From positions 156,663 to 220,662 of the forward strand of contig JBPOFA010000007.1 of assembly GCA_051251595.1 (NCBI GenBank): 64,000 bases of DNA, read 5' to 3'. The notes beneath the pieces were generated by a model. That model had not been told where the DNA came from. It saw nothing but the letters and a program-made list of their open reading frames with translations, and did not search any database. This document shows, piece after piece, positions 50,385 to 59,179 of this stretch (within the stretch, counting starts at the first letter, position 1; every line of letters starts with the position of its first letter). The translations under genes and the position numbers were made by a program. The stretch is from NORP110 sp051251595 (GTDB taxonomy: Bacteria > Pseudomonadota > Alphaproteobacteria > Rhodobacterales > Rhodobacteraceae).

Positions 50385-51563
50385 TTAGACGTACCAGGTT
50401 GATCCGTCGGGGCGTGTCGGCACTTTACGCTCCCAGTGAATGTAGCGATCTGTCTTTAGATAGTCCTCATCGATTTCGACGCCCCAACCTGGGCGATCTG
50501 GCCGCAGTTCCAGATACCCGTCCTTTGGTACGTAAGGATCCAGGACATATTCCGTGGCCTCCAGATCAGCCGTCAGCCCGGTTGTGTTATAGGCCGCGCC
50601 AAAAGGAAGGCGGTATTCCAAGATCTTAAAATTCGGGCAGGCGGCTGAAAAATGCACGTTTACTGCTGTGGCCAGCGGTCCCATTGGATTATGGGGCGCG
50701 ACGGTGACGTAAAACGACTCTGCGATTGTTGCGATTTTACGCATTTCGCTTAACCCGCCCACGACACAGATGTCGGGTTGGATGATATCAACGCCACGGC
50801 ATTGTAACAGGCGCAGAAATTCGAAACGCGAATACAGGCTTTCGCCCGTGGCCAAGGGCACTTTCAACTGAGATTTCAAATGGCCCCAGGCTTCGATGTT
50901 TTCGGGGCGAATGGGTTCCTCGTAGAACAGCGGGTTGAATTGCCCCAAAACATTGCCCAACTCAACGGCCTTCCATGGCTCGAACAGTTTGGCATGGGCA
51001 TCAAAGGCGAATTCAAAATCGGGGCAAAGATCAACCATCTCTTCAACCCAGTCGCCAATGCTTTTCAGAACCTTACCCCAAGGGTTGTCATAAATATCAA
51101 TGCGGTAGGGCGACATCTTAAATGAACTGAAACCCCAGGTTTCGTTCATTTCAGCGCAATAGTCGCGCACAGCCTCTGCATCCGGGGCGGTGTACACACC
51201 CAGATAGGGGCGAACCCGATCCCGGACATTTCCCCCCAACAACATGTAAACGGGCAAGTCGACAGCTTTTGCGGAAATATCCCACAAAGCATGATCAATC
51301 GCCGAGATCGCAGCCAGGCCAAGCGCGCCGGGTGGGAACCGGGCTTGTTGATAAAGATTTAGGATCAACGCTTCGACCTGACGCGGGTCTTTGCCCTCTA
51401 TTTGCAGGTAGAAATAGTCCAGAATGGGCGGCAGAGCCTTGTCTGGGCCGTGGTTGTAACACTCGCCCCAGCCTGTGATGCCTTCATCCGTGTCGATGGC
51501 CACCAGAACCCGGGGACGATCCTTGTCCCGCGACATGAAGCTGCGCAAACCCGTGATTTTCAT
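50385..51563 (-). CDS. Enolase-superfamily dehydratase resembling D-galactonate dehydratase
   Basis: A 392-residue mandelate-racemase-group enzyme from ATG 51563 (the open frame to 51755 overlaps the lactonase gene). The pattern is that of galactonate/mannonate-type dehydratases: Asp188 with His190 (FAFDAHAKL), Glu215 (FYEEPIRPEN), Glu241 (ATGESLYSR), His291 (APHNPMGPLA). Those are metal ligands plus the DxH acid. No family-specific substrate can be fixed: the adjacent udh suggests a hexonate or aldarate. Its start lies 4 bases past the lactonase stop. Confidence 0.88.
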   Translation of the reverse strand: MKITGLRSFMSRDKDRPRVLVAIDTDEGITGWGECYNHGPDKALPPILDYFYLQIEGKDPRQVEALILNLYQQARFPPGALGLAAISAIDHALWDISAKAVDLPVYMLLGGNVRDRVRPYLGVYTAPDAEAVRDYCAEMNETWGFSSFKMSPYRIDIYDNPWGKVLKSIGDWVEEMVDLCPDFEFAFDAHAKLFEPWKAVELGNVLGQFNPLFYEEPIRPENIEAWGHLKSQLKVPLATGESLYSRFEFLRLLQCRGVDIIQPDICVVGGLSEMRKIATIAESFYVTVAPHNPMGPLATAVNVHFSAACPNFKILEYRLPFGAAYNTTGLTADLEATEYVLDPYVPKDGYLELRPDRPGWGVEIDEDYLKTDRYIHWERKVPTRPDGSTWYV

Positions 51564-51567
51564 TGTT

Positions 51568-52449
51568 CTATCCAGCAAATCTTGTTTGGTTGAGGCCCTT
51601 GATCCCAAGGCCGGTGATTTCAAATAGTCCGCCGGCATCCGGTTGTTTGGCGAGGGCCTCTTCATCGAAACCGGCACCGATAGATGTGACGTAAAGAATG
51701 TCCAGATCTTTGCCGCCAAACATCGGTTTGGTTGGTTTTTCGACCGGCATATCAATGGTCAGATCGATTTTTCCGTCAGGTGTAAGACGGTAGAGCTGCC
51801 ACCCGCTGACGCCTGCCATCCAATAACACCCATCCGCATCCACCGTGCCGCCATCAGGGCGGCCGGGCACGGCGTTGGTGTCAAAAAAGACCCGAGCTTC
51901 GCCAGGGGTGCCGGTGCTTGTGTCATAGTCGCAGGCCCAGATTGTGCGCACGCCCGGGTTGCTGTCGGAATAGTACATCGTCTTGCCGTCTGGTGAAAAA
52001 GCCAGGCCGTTGGTCGTATAAATTTCGCCTTTCCAGGGCGTTACAGACTGATCCTGATCCAATCGAAAGAACTGGCCAAGCTGTTCTGGCGTGCCACCAT
52101 CCTTCATCGTGCCCGCCCAGAAACGCCCCTGTGCGTCTGTTGTCCCGTCATTGAAACGGTTGTCTGGCAGATGAGATTCTGGGTCAGACAGGAACTCTTT
52201 CGTATTGGTTTCGGGATCATAGAAATAGAACCCGGATTTGGCTGCGATGACCAAACCACCTTGTTCGCGGACCGCCAAACAGCCCACGGGCTCGCCAAAG
52301 TCGATCGTGTCATTGGTTCCGGTGTCGGGGCGATATTTGTGAATCAGCCCGGCCGGGATGTCGACCCACCACAGGACTTGGGCGCGTTCATCCCAAACTG
52401 CCCCTTCACCGACGCCACTACGGGTCGGTGCAACACATTTGATTTGCAC
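51568..52449 (-). CDS. SMP-30/gluconolactonase family lactonase
   Basis: A 293-residue six-bladed beta-propeller that hydrolyses sugar lactones with a divalent metal. Typical segments: GVGEGAVWDERAQVLWWVDIPAGLIHKY, FRAGT-like FWAGTMKDGG, YTTNGLAFSPDGKTMYYSDS and GRPDGGTVDADGCYWMA. Glu, Asn and Asp ligands of the metal are in these. Uses a GTG start with AGGAG eight bases upstream. It would open the lactone produced by uronate dehydrogenase, two genes further on. Confidence 0.92.
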   Translation of the reverse strand: MQIKCVAPTRSGVGEGAVWDERAQVLWWVDIPAGLIHKYRPDTGTNDTIDFGEPVGCLAVREQGGLVIAAKSGFYFYDPETNTKEFLSDPESHLPDNRFNDGTTDAQGRFWAGTMKDGGTPEQLGQFFRLDQDQSVTPWKGEIYTTNGLAFSPDGKTMYYSDSNPGVRTIWACDYDTSTGTPGEARVFFDTNAVPGRPDGGTVDADGCYWMAGVSGWQLYRLTPDGKIDLTIDMPVEKPTKPMFGGKDLDILYVTSIGAGFDEEALAKQPDAGGLFEITGLGIKGLNQTRFAG

Positions 52450-52460
52450 TTAGAGTACTC

Positions 52461-53189
52461 CTAATTGCCTTTGAAAATTCGTCGCTGAGACGTGTTGATA
52501 TGCGAAACCATGGCGTGGCGCGCGGCGTCCTGATCCCGGGCTTCGATCGCATTGATGATCGCTTCGTGTTCATCATGCATTTTGTATTTGTTGCGTTGAT
52601 AGGTTTCGCGCGACAGAGATCTTAGGAACTTTGCAACGAATTCCATATGCGGGGTGAGCAGGCGAATCGTATCGTCGAAAAAGTGGTTTTGTGCGATCTC
52701 GCTGATGGCGACATGCAGTTGAGTGTTGAGATCGACGGTCGATTCTTGCTTTTCAATCGCCTTCAAAATCTCTGCGTGGATCGCGCGCAACCGGTCGATA
52801 TCGGCTTTTGTGCTGCGTTCTGCAGCCTTGGCGCAGGCCTCTGATTCGATGAGCGCGCGAAAGTCCCAATAAGCGGAAATATCGTTAATGCTGCGCAGGG
52901 GCGTAAAGCCATGTTCTTCGCTTGCAGCGTCGCGGGCAACAAAGCTGCCGGCACCGCGGCGGGAAACGATCAAACCATCATCTCTCAGCCGGGCGAGGGC
53001 GGCCCGAATAACTGGCCGTGACACTTGAAATTCCGAGGAAAGTTCGTTTTCCGTCGGCAATCGGTGACCGAGTTCGTAAATCTCTGCACTGATACGTCGA
53101 TGCAATTCATCATAAACCGAATATTCCAGCCGATTTGCGCCGGAAGATGGCTTGGATTGGTTCTCAAAATCATCTGAAAGGTTGGACAA
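52461..53189 (-). CDS. FadR-subfamily GntR transcriptional regulator
   Basis: A 242-residue regulator: N-terminal GntR winged helix (YDELHRRISAEIYELGHRLPTENELSSEFQVSRPVIRAALARLRDDGLIVSRRGAGSFV) and a helical FCD effector domain with the metal-binding-type residues in DFRALIESEACAKAAE, HVAISEIAQNHFFDD and MHDEHEAIINAIEARD. FCD members of this kind usually bind a carboxylic or sugar acid. It is divergent from the ABC importer and co-directional with the catabolic operon, so it probably controls both; the palindrome at 53272-53307 is the likely operator. Confidence 0.92.
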   Translation of the reverse strand: MSNLSDDFENQSKPSSGANRLEYSVYDELHRRISAEIYELGHRLPTENELSSEFQVSRPVIRAALARLRDDGLIVSRRGAGSFVARDAASEEHGFTPLRSINDISAYWDFRALIESEACAKAAERSTKADIDRLRAIHAEILKAIEKQESTVDLNTQLHVAISEIAQNHFFDDTIRLLTPHMEFVAKFLRSLSRETYQRNKYKMHDEHEAIINAIEARDQDAARHAMVSHINTSQRRIFKGN

Positions 53190-53271
53190 GTTAATATCCC
53201 GTTTGAGGGCCCGTGTTACTTCTTCTTTCGTGAAACTGATATTCCAGTCGGGCGGAAATTACAAGTTTTCG

Positions 53272-53307
53272 AGTTGTAAGACTAATTTTGGTATTAGTTT
53301 GACAACT
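53272..53307. promoter_or_regulatory. 36-base near-palindrome, likely GntR operator
   Basis: Two nested arm pairs share one centre: AGTTGT (53272) with ACAACT (53302), and ACTAAT (53281) with ATTAGT (53293), with three bases between the arms on each side. The right side overlaps a TTGACA -35-like element (53299-53304) ahead of the importer operon. A flanking repeat, TTACAA/TTGTAA, occurs at 53259-53279. Confidence 0.7.
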
Positions 53308-53320
53308 CTGACGCCCTGTT

Positions 53321-53359
53321 GTTACGCATCTAAATCAGAAGCCACTCGAGCTTCGTAAC
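53321..53359 (+). other. Leader stem-loop in front of the binding-protein gene
   Basis: GTTAC (53321) pairs with GTAAC (53355-53359), and inside it GAAGC (53338-53342) with GCTTC (53350-53354). It ends five bases before the GGAGG ribosome site of the ABC binding protein and would be part of the mRNA leader. Confidence 0.4.
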
Positions 53360-53375
53360 ACAGGGAGGATTATTT

Positions 53376-55307
53376 ATGTCCATGACATGGCGCAATTTGC
53401 GCCCTTTAAGCTTTGCGGGAGCGGCTGTCGGCTTGTTGATGAGCCCACTATCAGCCCAGGCTTTCCAAGAAGCGCCAATGTTGGCCGAAAAGGTCTCTGC
53501 CGGGTCACTGCCCGCTGTTGATGACCGGGTACCGACAAGTCCAGAAGTGGTCGTGCCGCTGCAAGAGGTTGGTGTGTATGGCGGCAAAATCCGGCGTTTC
53601 CTGAGTGGGTCAAACGACCACAACTCTATCTTGCGTTTTGTTTCGCCTCAGGGCCTGACACGCTGGAAGCCAGATTTTTCCGAAGTCATTCCAAACGTCG
53701 CTGAAAGCTGGACTGTGAATGACGACAGTTCTGAATTCACGTTCAAACTGCGTGAAGGCATGAAATGGTCAGACGGTGAACCGTTCACCGCCGACGATAT
53801 TGTATTTTTTGTCGATGATCTGTTGAACAACTCTGAATTCTATCCAAATGCACCAGCACGTTTTGTTGTTGCTGGTGAAACCATGAAAGCTGAAAAGATC
53901 GACGACACGACTGTCGTTTTGAAATTTGCAGCGCCCTATGGGACGTTCCTGACAGAATTGGCGACACCTTTGGCGCAAGAGCCTGTCATCTGGGCAAAAC
54001 ATTTCTGTAAGCAGTTCCACCCAGCTTACAACCCGGACGTTCAGTCCATGGTTGACGCGACCGAAGCTGTTGAGGATTGGCCAAGCCTGTACCGCCTGAA
54101 ATGCGGTGAAGTCGAAGCGCCAAACCGTTGGGGCAACGCCGACCGCCCAACTCTGGATCCATGGATCGTGACAGGTGACGGGTATTCTGCTGGGGCAACT
54201 CAGGTGATTATGGAGCGTAACCCATATTTCTGGCAGGTCGACACAGACGGCAACCAATTGCCATATGTTGACACGTTGGAATGGGGTGTTTCCCAAGACA
54301 GCCAAGCGATCCTTCTTGAAGCGATTGCCGGTAATATCGACATGCAGGCCCGCCGGATTTCCAGCTTGGCCAACAAGCCGGTTCTGTCCGAAAACGCTGA
54401 AAAGGGCGGTTATGTTCTGTATGAACGTCAGCCATCCGGATCAAACGAAATGGCGATTCACCTGAACCAGACTCACAAAGATCCGGTGATGCGTGAATTG
54501 ATCCGCAACAAGAACGTTCGGATTGCTTTGTCATTGGGTATCGACCGCGAAGAAATCATCGATATCGTTTATCTGGGCATTGGGGAACCATGGCAGATCG
54601 GTCCATCCAAACAGCACATTCTTTACAACCCACAGCTTGGCACACAGTTTGTTGCATTCGACCCCGATAAGGCGAATGAAATGCTGGATGCCGAAGGGTT
54701 CACAGAGCGTGACGATGAAGGATATCGTTTGTTGTCAGACGGTCGTCGTTTTGAATTCAACGTCAACTATACAGGGGTCGAAGTACCTCAGTGGGGCGAT
54801 GCGCTTGAAATCATTCGCGAGCAGTGGGCTGAAATTGGAGTCGGCCTAACGTCATCATCCGTTGAACGTTCGATCTACTACAGCCGTGGTGAAGCCAACG
54901 AACATGACTTTATGGTTTGGGGCGCTCCAGGTGGTCTGGATCCAACATTGTCCCCACGCGACGTCTTGGCTGTTCACCCACAGGCAAGCTGGTTCGCAAT
55001 CCCTTGGACACGTTGGTATCTTTCAGGTGGCACAGAAGGCGAAGAGCCCAATGAGTCCATGAAGAAACGTTTGGCCCTTTATGATGACTTCAAAGCTGAA
55101 GCAGATCAGGAAAAAGCGTTGGATATCTTCCGCGAAATCCACCAGATTGCTGCGGATGAGTTCGAAGTCATCGGTATCACAACACCGCCTGCACAGTTCG
55201 GGATCTACAACAAGAACCTGATGAACGTGCCTGCTGCGTTGCCAGGGTCATGGATGTACCCAGATCCAGGTCCGACCATGCCACAGACTTACTTCTACAA
55301 AGGTTAG
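53376..55307 (+). CDS. ABC transporter substrate-binding protein, family 5
   Basis: Periplasmic binding protein of the peptide/oligosaccharide family 5. The 643-residue protein has a signal peptide (about residues 1-29, ending in SAQA) and SBP5 motifs RKLREGMKWSDGEPFTADDIVF-like FKLREGMKWSDGEPFTADD and VRIALSLGIDREEIID. The size exceeds ordinary dipeptide binders (500-540 residues) and is nearer to sugar-binding AgpA-like members. Proline codons are mostly CCA and valine codons mostly GTT, unlike the flanking genes, as in acpP and ndk, which suggests high expression. GGAGG precedes the ATG. Confidence 0.92.
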   Translation: MSMTWRNLRPLSFAGAAVGLLMSPLSAQAFQEAPMLAEKVSAGSLPAVDDRVPTSPEVVVPLQEVGVYGGKIRRFLSGSNDHNSILRFVSPQGLTRWKPDFSEVIPNVAESWTVNDDSSEFTFKLREGMKWSDGEPFTADDIVFFVDDLLNNSEFYPNAPARFVVAGETMKAEKIDDTTVVLKFAAPYGTFLTELATPLAQEPVIWAKHFCKQFHPAYNPDVQSMVDATEAVEDWPSLYRLKCGEVEAPNRWGNADRPTLDPWIVTGDGYSAGATQVIMERNPYFWQVDTDGNQLPYVDTLEWGVSQDSQAILLEAIAGNIDMQARRISSLANKPVLSENAEKGGYVLYERQPSGSNEMAIHLNQTHKDPVMRELIRNKNVRIALSLGIDREEIIDIVYLGIGEPWQIGPSKQHILYNPQLGTQFVAFDPDKANEMLDAEGFTERDDEGYRLLSDGRRFEFNVNYTGVEVPQWGDALEIIREQWAEIGVGLTSSSVERSIYYSRGEANEHDFMVWGAPGGLDPTLSPRDVLAVHPQASWFAIPWTRWYLSGGTEGEEPNESMKKRLALYDDFKAEADQEKALDIFREIHQIAADEFEVIGITTPPAQFGIYNKNLMNVPAALPGSWMYPDPGPTMPQTYFYKG

Positions 55308-55322
55308 TCTAATTGACATTGC

Positions 55323-55347
55323 CACCGGCCCGGTTTTCGGGCCGGTG
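55323..55347 (+). other. Stem-loop between the binding-protein and permease genes
   Basis: A perfect ten-base GC-rich stem (CACCGGCCCG at 55323-55332 with its complement at 55338-55347) has a five-base loop and no T-run. Such elements often stabilise the upstream message so that more binding protein than permease is made. Confidence 0.65.
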
Positions 55348-55376
55348 TGCGACACAACATCGGGTGATTACCACAC

Positions 55377-56363
55377 ATGATATGGCGTTATATTCTCAAA
55401 CGGATCATTTGGATGATACCGTTTCTGTTCGCAGTTTCTATCGTTGCCTTTTTGCTTATTCAGGCACCTCCTGGGGACTATCTGACAACCTATATTGCCA
55501 AACTTGGCGAGTCAGACGAGGTCCTTGACCAAGCCTCTGTCGACAATTTGAGAGCGCGTTTCGGGTTGGATCAGCCCTTGTATGTGCAATATTTCAAGTG
55601 GGTGACAAACATCCTGCAAGGCGATTTTGGGATGTCGTTTGAATGGCGCCAGCCGGTAAGCGAACTTGTCTGGGAACGCATGGGGCTAACTGTAATGCTG
55701 TCCTTTGCAACGCTTTTGTTCACCTGGGCCATTGCCTTTCCGATCGGGGTTTATTCCGCAGTCCGGAAATACTCGGTTGGTGATTATATCGCGACGACAA
55801 TTGGGTTCATCGGCCTGGCCACACCGAACTTTTTGTTGGCGCTGATCCTGATGTATATCGGGGTTGTCTATTTCGGATCAGATGTCGGCGGTTTGTTTTC
55901 AAGCGAATACAAAAACGCCCCGTGGTCTTATGGAAAATTCGTCGACCTGTTGAAACACCTTTGGTTGCCGGTTGTCGTTCTGGGGACAGGGGCCACGGCA
56001 AGTCTGATCCGCATCATGCGGGCCAACTTGCTGGATGAGCTGAACCGCCCTTATGTAGACACGGCCCGCGCAAAAGGCCTGTCAGAATTCTGGCTGATCA
56101 TGAAATACCCGGTTCGCGTTGCGTTGAACCCGTTCATCTCGACCATTGGTTGGGTCTTGCCCAATCTTGTGTCCGGGGCGGTGGTGACCGCGATCGTTCT
56201 ATCCCTGCCAACGGCTGGTCCGCTGATGCTGCAAGCTTTGCTAAGCCAGGACATGTATCTGGCCGGTGCTTTTGTTTTGCTTTTGTCATCCTTGACGGTG
56301 ATCGGGATGCTGATCTCTGACATTCTGTTGGTGCTTTTGGATCCGAGGGTTCGCTATGAGTGA
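55377..56363 (+). CDS. ABC transporter permease (DppB/OppB-like)
   Basis: First inner-membrane subunit of the importer. The 328-residue protein has six membrane helices, starting YILKRIIWMIPFLFAVSIVAFLLIQAPPGD (typical of OppB), and ends with the EAA-type coupling loop DTARAKGLSEFWLIMKYPVRVALNPFI. It overlaps the next permease gene by eight bases. The hairpin upstream separates it from the binding protein. Substrate is expected to be shared with the family 5 binding protein. Confidence 0.94.
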   Translation: MIWRYILKRIIWMIPFLFAVSIVAFLLIQAPPGDYLTTYIAKLGESDEVLDQASVDNLRARFGLDQPLYVQYFKWVTNILQGDFGMSFEWRQPVSELVWERMGLTVMLSFATLLFTWAIAFPIGVYSAVRKYSVGDYIATTIGFIGLATPNFLLALILMYIGVVYFGSDVGGLFSSEYKNAPWSYGKFVDLLKHLWLPVVVLGTGATASLIRIMRANLLDELNRPYVDTARAKGLSEFWLIMKYPVRVALNPFISTIGWVLPNLVSGAVVTAIVLSLPTAGPLMLQALLSQDMYLAGAFVLLLSSLTVIGMLISDILLVLLDPRVRYE

Positions 56364-57495
56364 TGCAAGCGGAGTGAGTAGCGCTGTTTCTGGCGGAACG
56401 GCGTCCGATCGGGTTGCGATTGCCTCCCAATGGCAGCTGACATGGTGGTCTTTCAAACGCCACAAGCTGGCAATGATTGGCCTGTGGGTGATCGGTCTAT
56501 TCTATTTGGTGACGTTGTTTGCGGGCTTCATTGCGCCGGCAGACCCGACCAAGCCCAACCGGCGGGCGGTGTATCATCCCCCGCAAATGATCCATTTTAT
56601 TGATACCAGCGAGGGTGGTTTCAAATTCCGTCCCTGGGTTCACGATATGGACCGTCAGCGTGATCCTGAATCTCTGGCCATCAGCTATGTCCCGAGCGGC
56701 GACAAGATTTATCTGAAAATGTTTGGTCCCGGCGAAGAATACAAGTTTTGGGGGATCTGGAAGACCAACCGACATTTGTTTTCAACTGTCGATCCAAAAC
56801 AAAAATTCTTTATCCTTGGGGCGGATCGATTGGGCCGAGACATGTTCAGCCGTGTCATTTACGGCACCCGAATATCGATGTCGATCGGTTTGGTTGGTGT
56901 CACGATCAGCCTGTTCCTGGGATTGGCGCTTGGCGGCATATCGGGGTATTATGGTGGCCGTATTGATGCAGTGATCCAGCGCTTGATTGAATTCGTGCTG
57001 AGCCTTCCGACAATTCCTGTATGGCTGGCTTTGGCGGCATCGCTGCCGCCGTCCTGGCCGATATACCAGCAGTATTTCGTGATAACGCTGATCGTCAGTC
57101 TCGTCGGTTGGACAGAGCTTGGCCGCGTGGTCAGGGGACGTTTCCTGGCGATGAAAAACGATGACTTCGTGATCGCCGCCCGTCTGGATGGCGCATCAGA
57201 GGCGCGGATCATTTTTCGCCACATGCTGCCATCCCTGACGTCCCACATCATTGCGTCGCTGACTTTGGCTATTCCGCTGATGATCCTGGCCGAAACGGGC
57301 CTTAGCTTTTTGGGTCTTGGTCTGCAGCCACCGGCAATCAGCTGGGGAGTATTGCTGAAAGAAGCGCAAAACATCATCTCGATCAGTCAGGCCCCCTGGT
57401 TGTTCATTCCTGGCGGTTTCGTTGTGATCGCTGTTCTCGCATTTAACTTTCTAGGGGACGGCATGCGTGATGCCGCTGATCCGTATGACAACTGA
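56356..57495 (+). CDS. ABC transporter permease (DppC/OppC-like)
   Basis: Second permease subunit, 379 residues. It has an N-terminal cytoplasmic tail (SGVSSAVSGGTASDRVAIASQWQLTWWSFKRHKL) and a first helix MIGLWVIGLFYLVTLFAGFI. An extended periplasmic loop of about 130 residues follows (longer than in dipeptide permeases), then five helices. The EAA loop is AARLDGASEARIIFRHMLPSL. It overlaps both its neighbours. The long loop has been seen in sugar-type family 5 importers, from my general knowledge of the group. Confidence 0.92.
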   Translation: MSDASGVSSAVSGGTASDRVAIASQWQLTWWSFKRHKLAMIGLWVIGLFYLVTLFAGFIAPADPTKPNRRAVYHPPQMIHFIDTSEGGFKFRPWVHDMDRQRDPESLAISYVPSGDKIYLKMFGPGEEYKFWGIWKTNRHLFSTVDPKQKFFILGADRLGRDMFSRVIYGTRISMSIGLVGVTISLFLGLALGGISGYYGGRIDAVIQRLIEFVLSLPTIPVWLALAASLPPSWPIYQQYFVITLIVSLVGWTELGRVVRGRFLAMKNDDFVIAARLDGASEARIIFRHMLPSLTSHIIASLTLAIPLMILAETGLSFLGLGLQPPAISWGVLLKEAQNIISISQAPWLFIPGGFVVIAVLAFNFLGDGMRDAADPYDN

Positions 57496-59179
57496 TATCA
57501 ACAAACCAATCCTGCGCATCGAAGGGCTGAATGTCGGCTTTAATGTGCGTCAGGGCATGTTCGATGTCTTGCACGGTGTCAGCTTTGACCTGCATCGCGG
57601 CAAGACGACCTGCATCGTCGGGGAATCCGGGTCCGGTAAGTCTGTGACAGCGCGGACAATCCTTAACATGGTGCCCAGACCCGGCAGCATCAATGGTGGG
57701 CGGATCATGTTTGATCCGGACGGCACCGGGCCAAAGGACCTGACCAAGATGGACCCGCGCGGCAAAGAAATCCGCCAGGTCCGCGGTGGTCGCATCGGCA
57801 TGATCTTTCAGGAACCGATGAGCTCTCTTTCCCCGATCCACACGATCGGCAACCAGATTGTAGAGGCCATTCGCCTGCACCGGGATGTGGACAAAGCAAC
57901 CGCGCGCCAAATGGCGGCGGATGTTTTGGAACAGGTTGAAATACCGAACCCGAAAAAGGCTTTGGATCGGTACGCGTTTGAATTTTCCGGCGGTATGCGG
58001 CAACGGGCGATGATCGCCATGGCGTTGTCCTGCCACCCGGATGTTTTGATCGCGGATGAGCCAACCACCGCGCTTGACGTGACAACTCAGGCCGAAATTC
58101 TGGACCTGATGAGCAATCTGCAAAAAGATCTTGGCATGGCCATCATGTTCATCACCCATGACATGGGCGTTGTGGCGGAAATTGCCGATGAAGTCGTCGT
58201 CATGGAAAAAGGGCATGTCGTTGAAAAAGGCGACGTGCACCAGATTTTCGATGCGCCGGAACATCCCTATACCCAAAAACTCTTGGGAGCTGTCAAACGT
58301 CTGGAAGAACCAGCGGATGTGAAAGAACCGTTGCCGGAAAACACACCGGACATCCTGACAGTCAAAGACCTGAAACTTCATTTTATAAAAAGGGAAGGGT
58401 TTTTGCAGCGCGTCACAGACGTGACCAAGGCTGTGGATGGGGTAAGTTTCACCCTGCGTCAGGGCGAGGCCTTAGGCATTGTGGGGGAAAGTGGATCGGG
58501 CAAAACCACGGTCGGTCGCTGCATCGCCCGTGTCTATGATCCGACATCCGGTGAAATTGACTATGCCGGGCAAAACCTGGTGACGGCGGGTCCGCAGGAA
58601 CTGCAGGCAACGCGCAAACAAATCCGGATGATCTTTCAGGACCCGTTTGCCTCGCTCAACCCGCGAATGACGGTCAAACAGCTGATTGCGGAACCTTTGA
58701 TTGTGAACAACATCGCAAAGGGCCAAGAGCTGGAAGATCGGGTGGCCAAGCTTTTGCAAGAGGTTGGTTTGGATCCCGGCATGATGGAACGCTACCCGCA
58801 TGCGTTTTCTGGCGGACAGCGGCAACGGATCGTTGTCGCACGGGCAATCGCGCTCGAGCCACGTTTGGTGATTGCAGATGAACCAACATCGGCGCTGGAT
58901 GTCTCTATTCGCACACAAGTGCTGGACCTGTTGTTGAAACTGCAGGCCGAGATGGGGCTGAGTTTTGTGTTCATCAGTCACGACATGGCTGTGATCCGCT
59001 ATTTCTGTGATCGGGTGGCCGTGATGTACCAAGGTCGGATCGTCGAAATCGGAGAGACCGAACAAATCATCACCAACCCGCAGCACGCTTATACAAAGGC
59101 GCTGCTGTCTTCGGTGCCGCTGCCTGACCCTAAACTACGTGGAACGCGCCAGCGTCACAGGTATAGTGGAGAAGAGTAA
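57470..59179 (+). CDS. Fused double ATPase of the ABC importer (DppD-DppF type)
   Basis: One 569-residue chain holds both ATPases that are usually separate DppD and DppF proteins. First half: Walker A GESGSGKSVTA, signature FSGGMRQRAMIAM, Walker B LIADEPTTALDV. Second half from about residue 290: GESGSGKTTVGR, FSGGQRQRIVVA, LVIADEPTSALDV. AGGGGA precedes the start; GTG 57467 is an alternative, as is ATG 57485. It overlaps the permease gene and is followed directly by an esterase gene. Confidence 0.94.
   Translation: MPLIRMTTDINKPILRIEGLNVGFNVRQGMFDVLHGVSFDLHRGKTTCIVGESGSGKSVTARTILNMVPRPGSINGGRIMFDPDGTGPKDLTKMDPRGKEIRQVRGGRIGMIFQEPMSSLSPIHTIGNQIVEAIRLHRDVDKATARQMAADVLEQVEIPNPKKALDRYAFEFSGGMRQRAMIAMALSCHPDVLIADEPTTALDVTTQAEILDLMSNLQKDLGMAIMFITHDMGVVAEIADEVVVMEKGHVVEKGDVHQIFDAPEHPYTQKLLGAVKRLEEPADVKEPLPENTPDILTVKDLKLHFIKREGFLQRVTDVTKAVDGVSFTLRQGEALGIVGESGSGKTTVGRCIARVYDPTSGEIDYAGQNLVTAGPQELQATRKQIRMIFQDPFASLNPRMTVKQLIAEPLIVNNIAKGQELEDRVAKLLQEVGLDPGMMERYPHAFSGGQRQRIVVARAIALEPRLVIADEPTSALDVSIRTQVLDLLLKLQAEMGLSFVFISHDMAVIRYFCDRVAVMYQGRIVEIGETEQIITNPQHAYTKALLSSVPLPDPKLRGTRQRHRYSGEE

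Noticed and set aside
53272..53307. The nested palindrome as a bidirectional terminator
   Set aside because: It lies between two diverging gene starts, not after gene ends, and overlaps a -35-like box, so an operator is more sensible.
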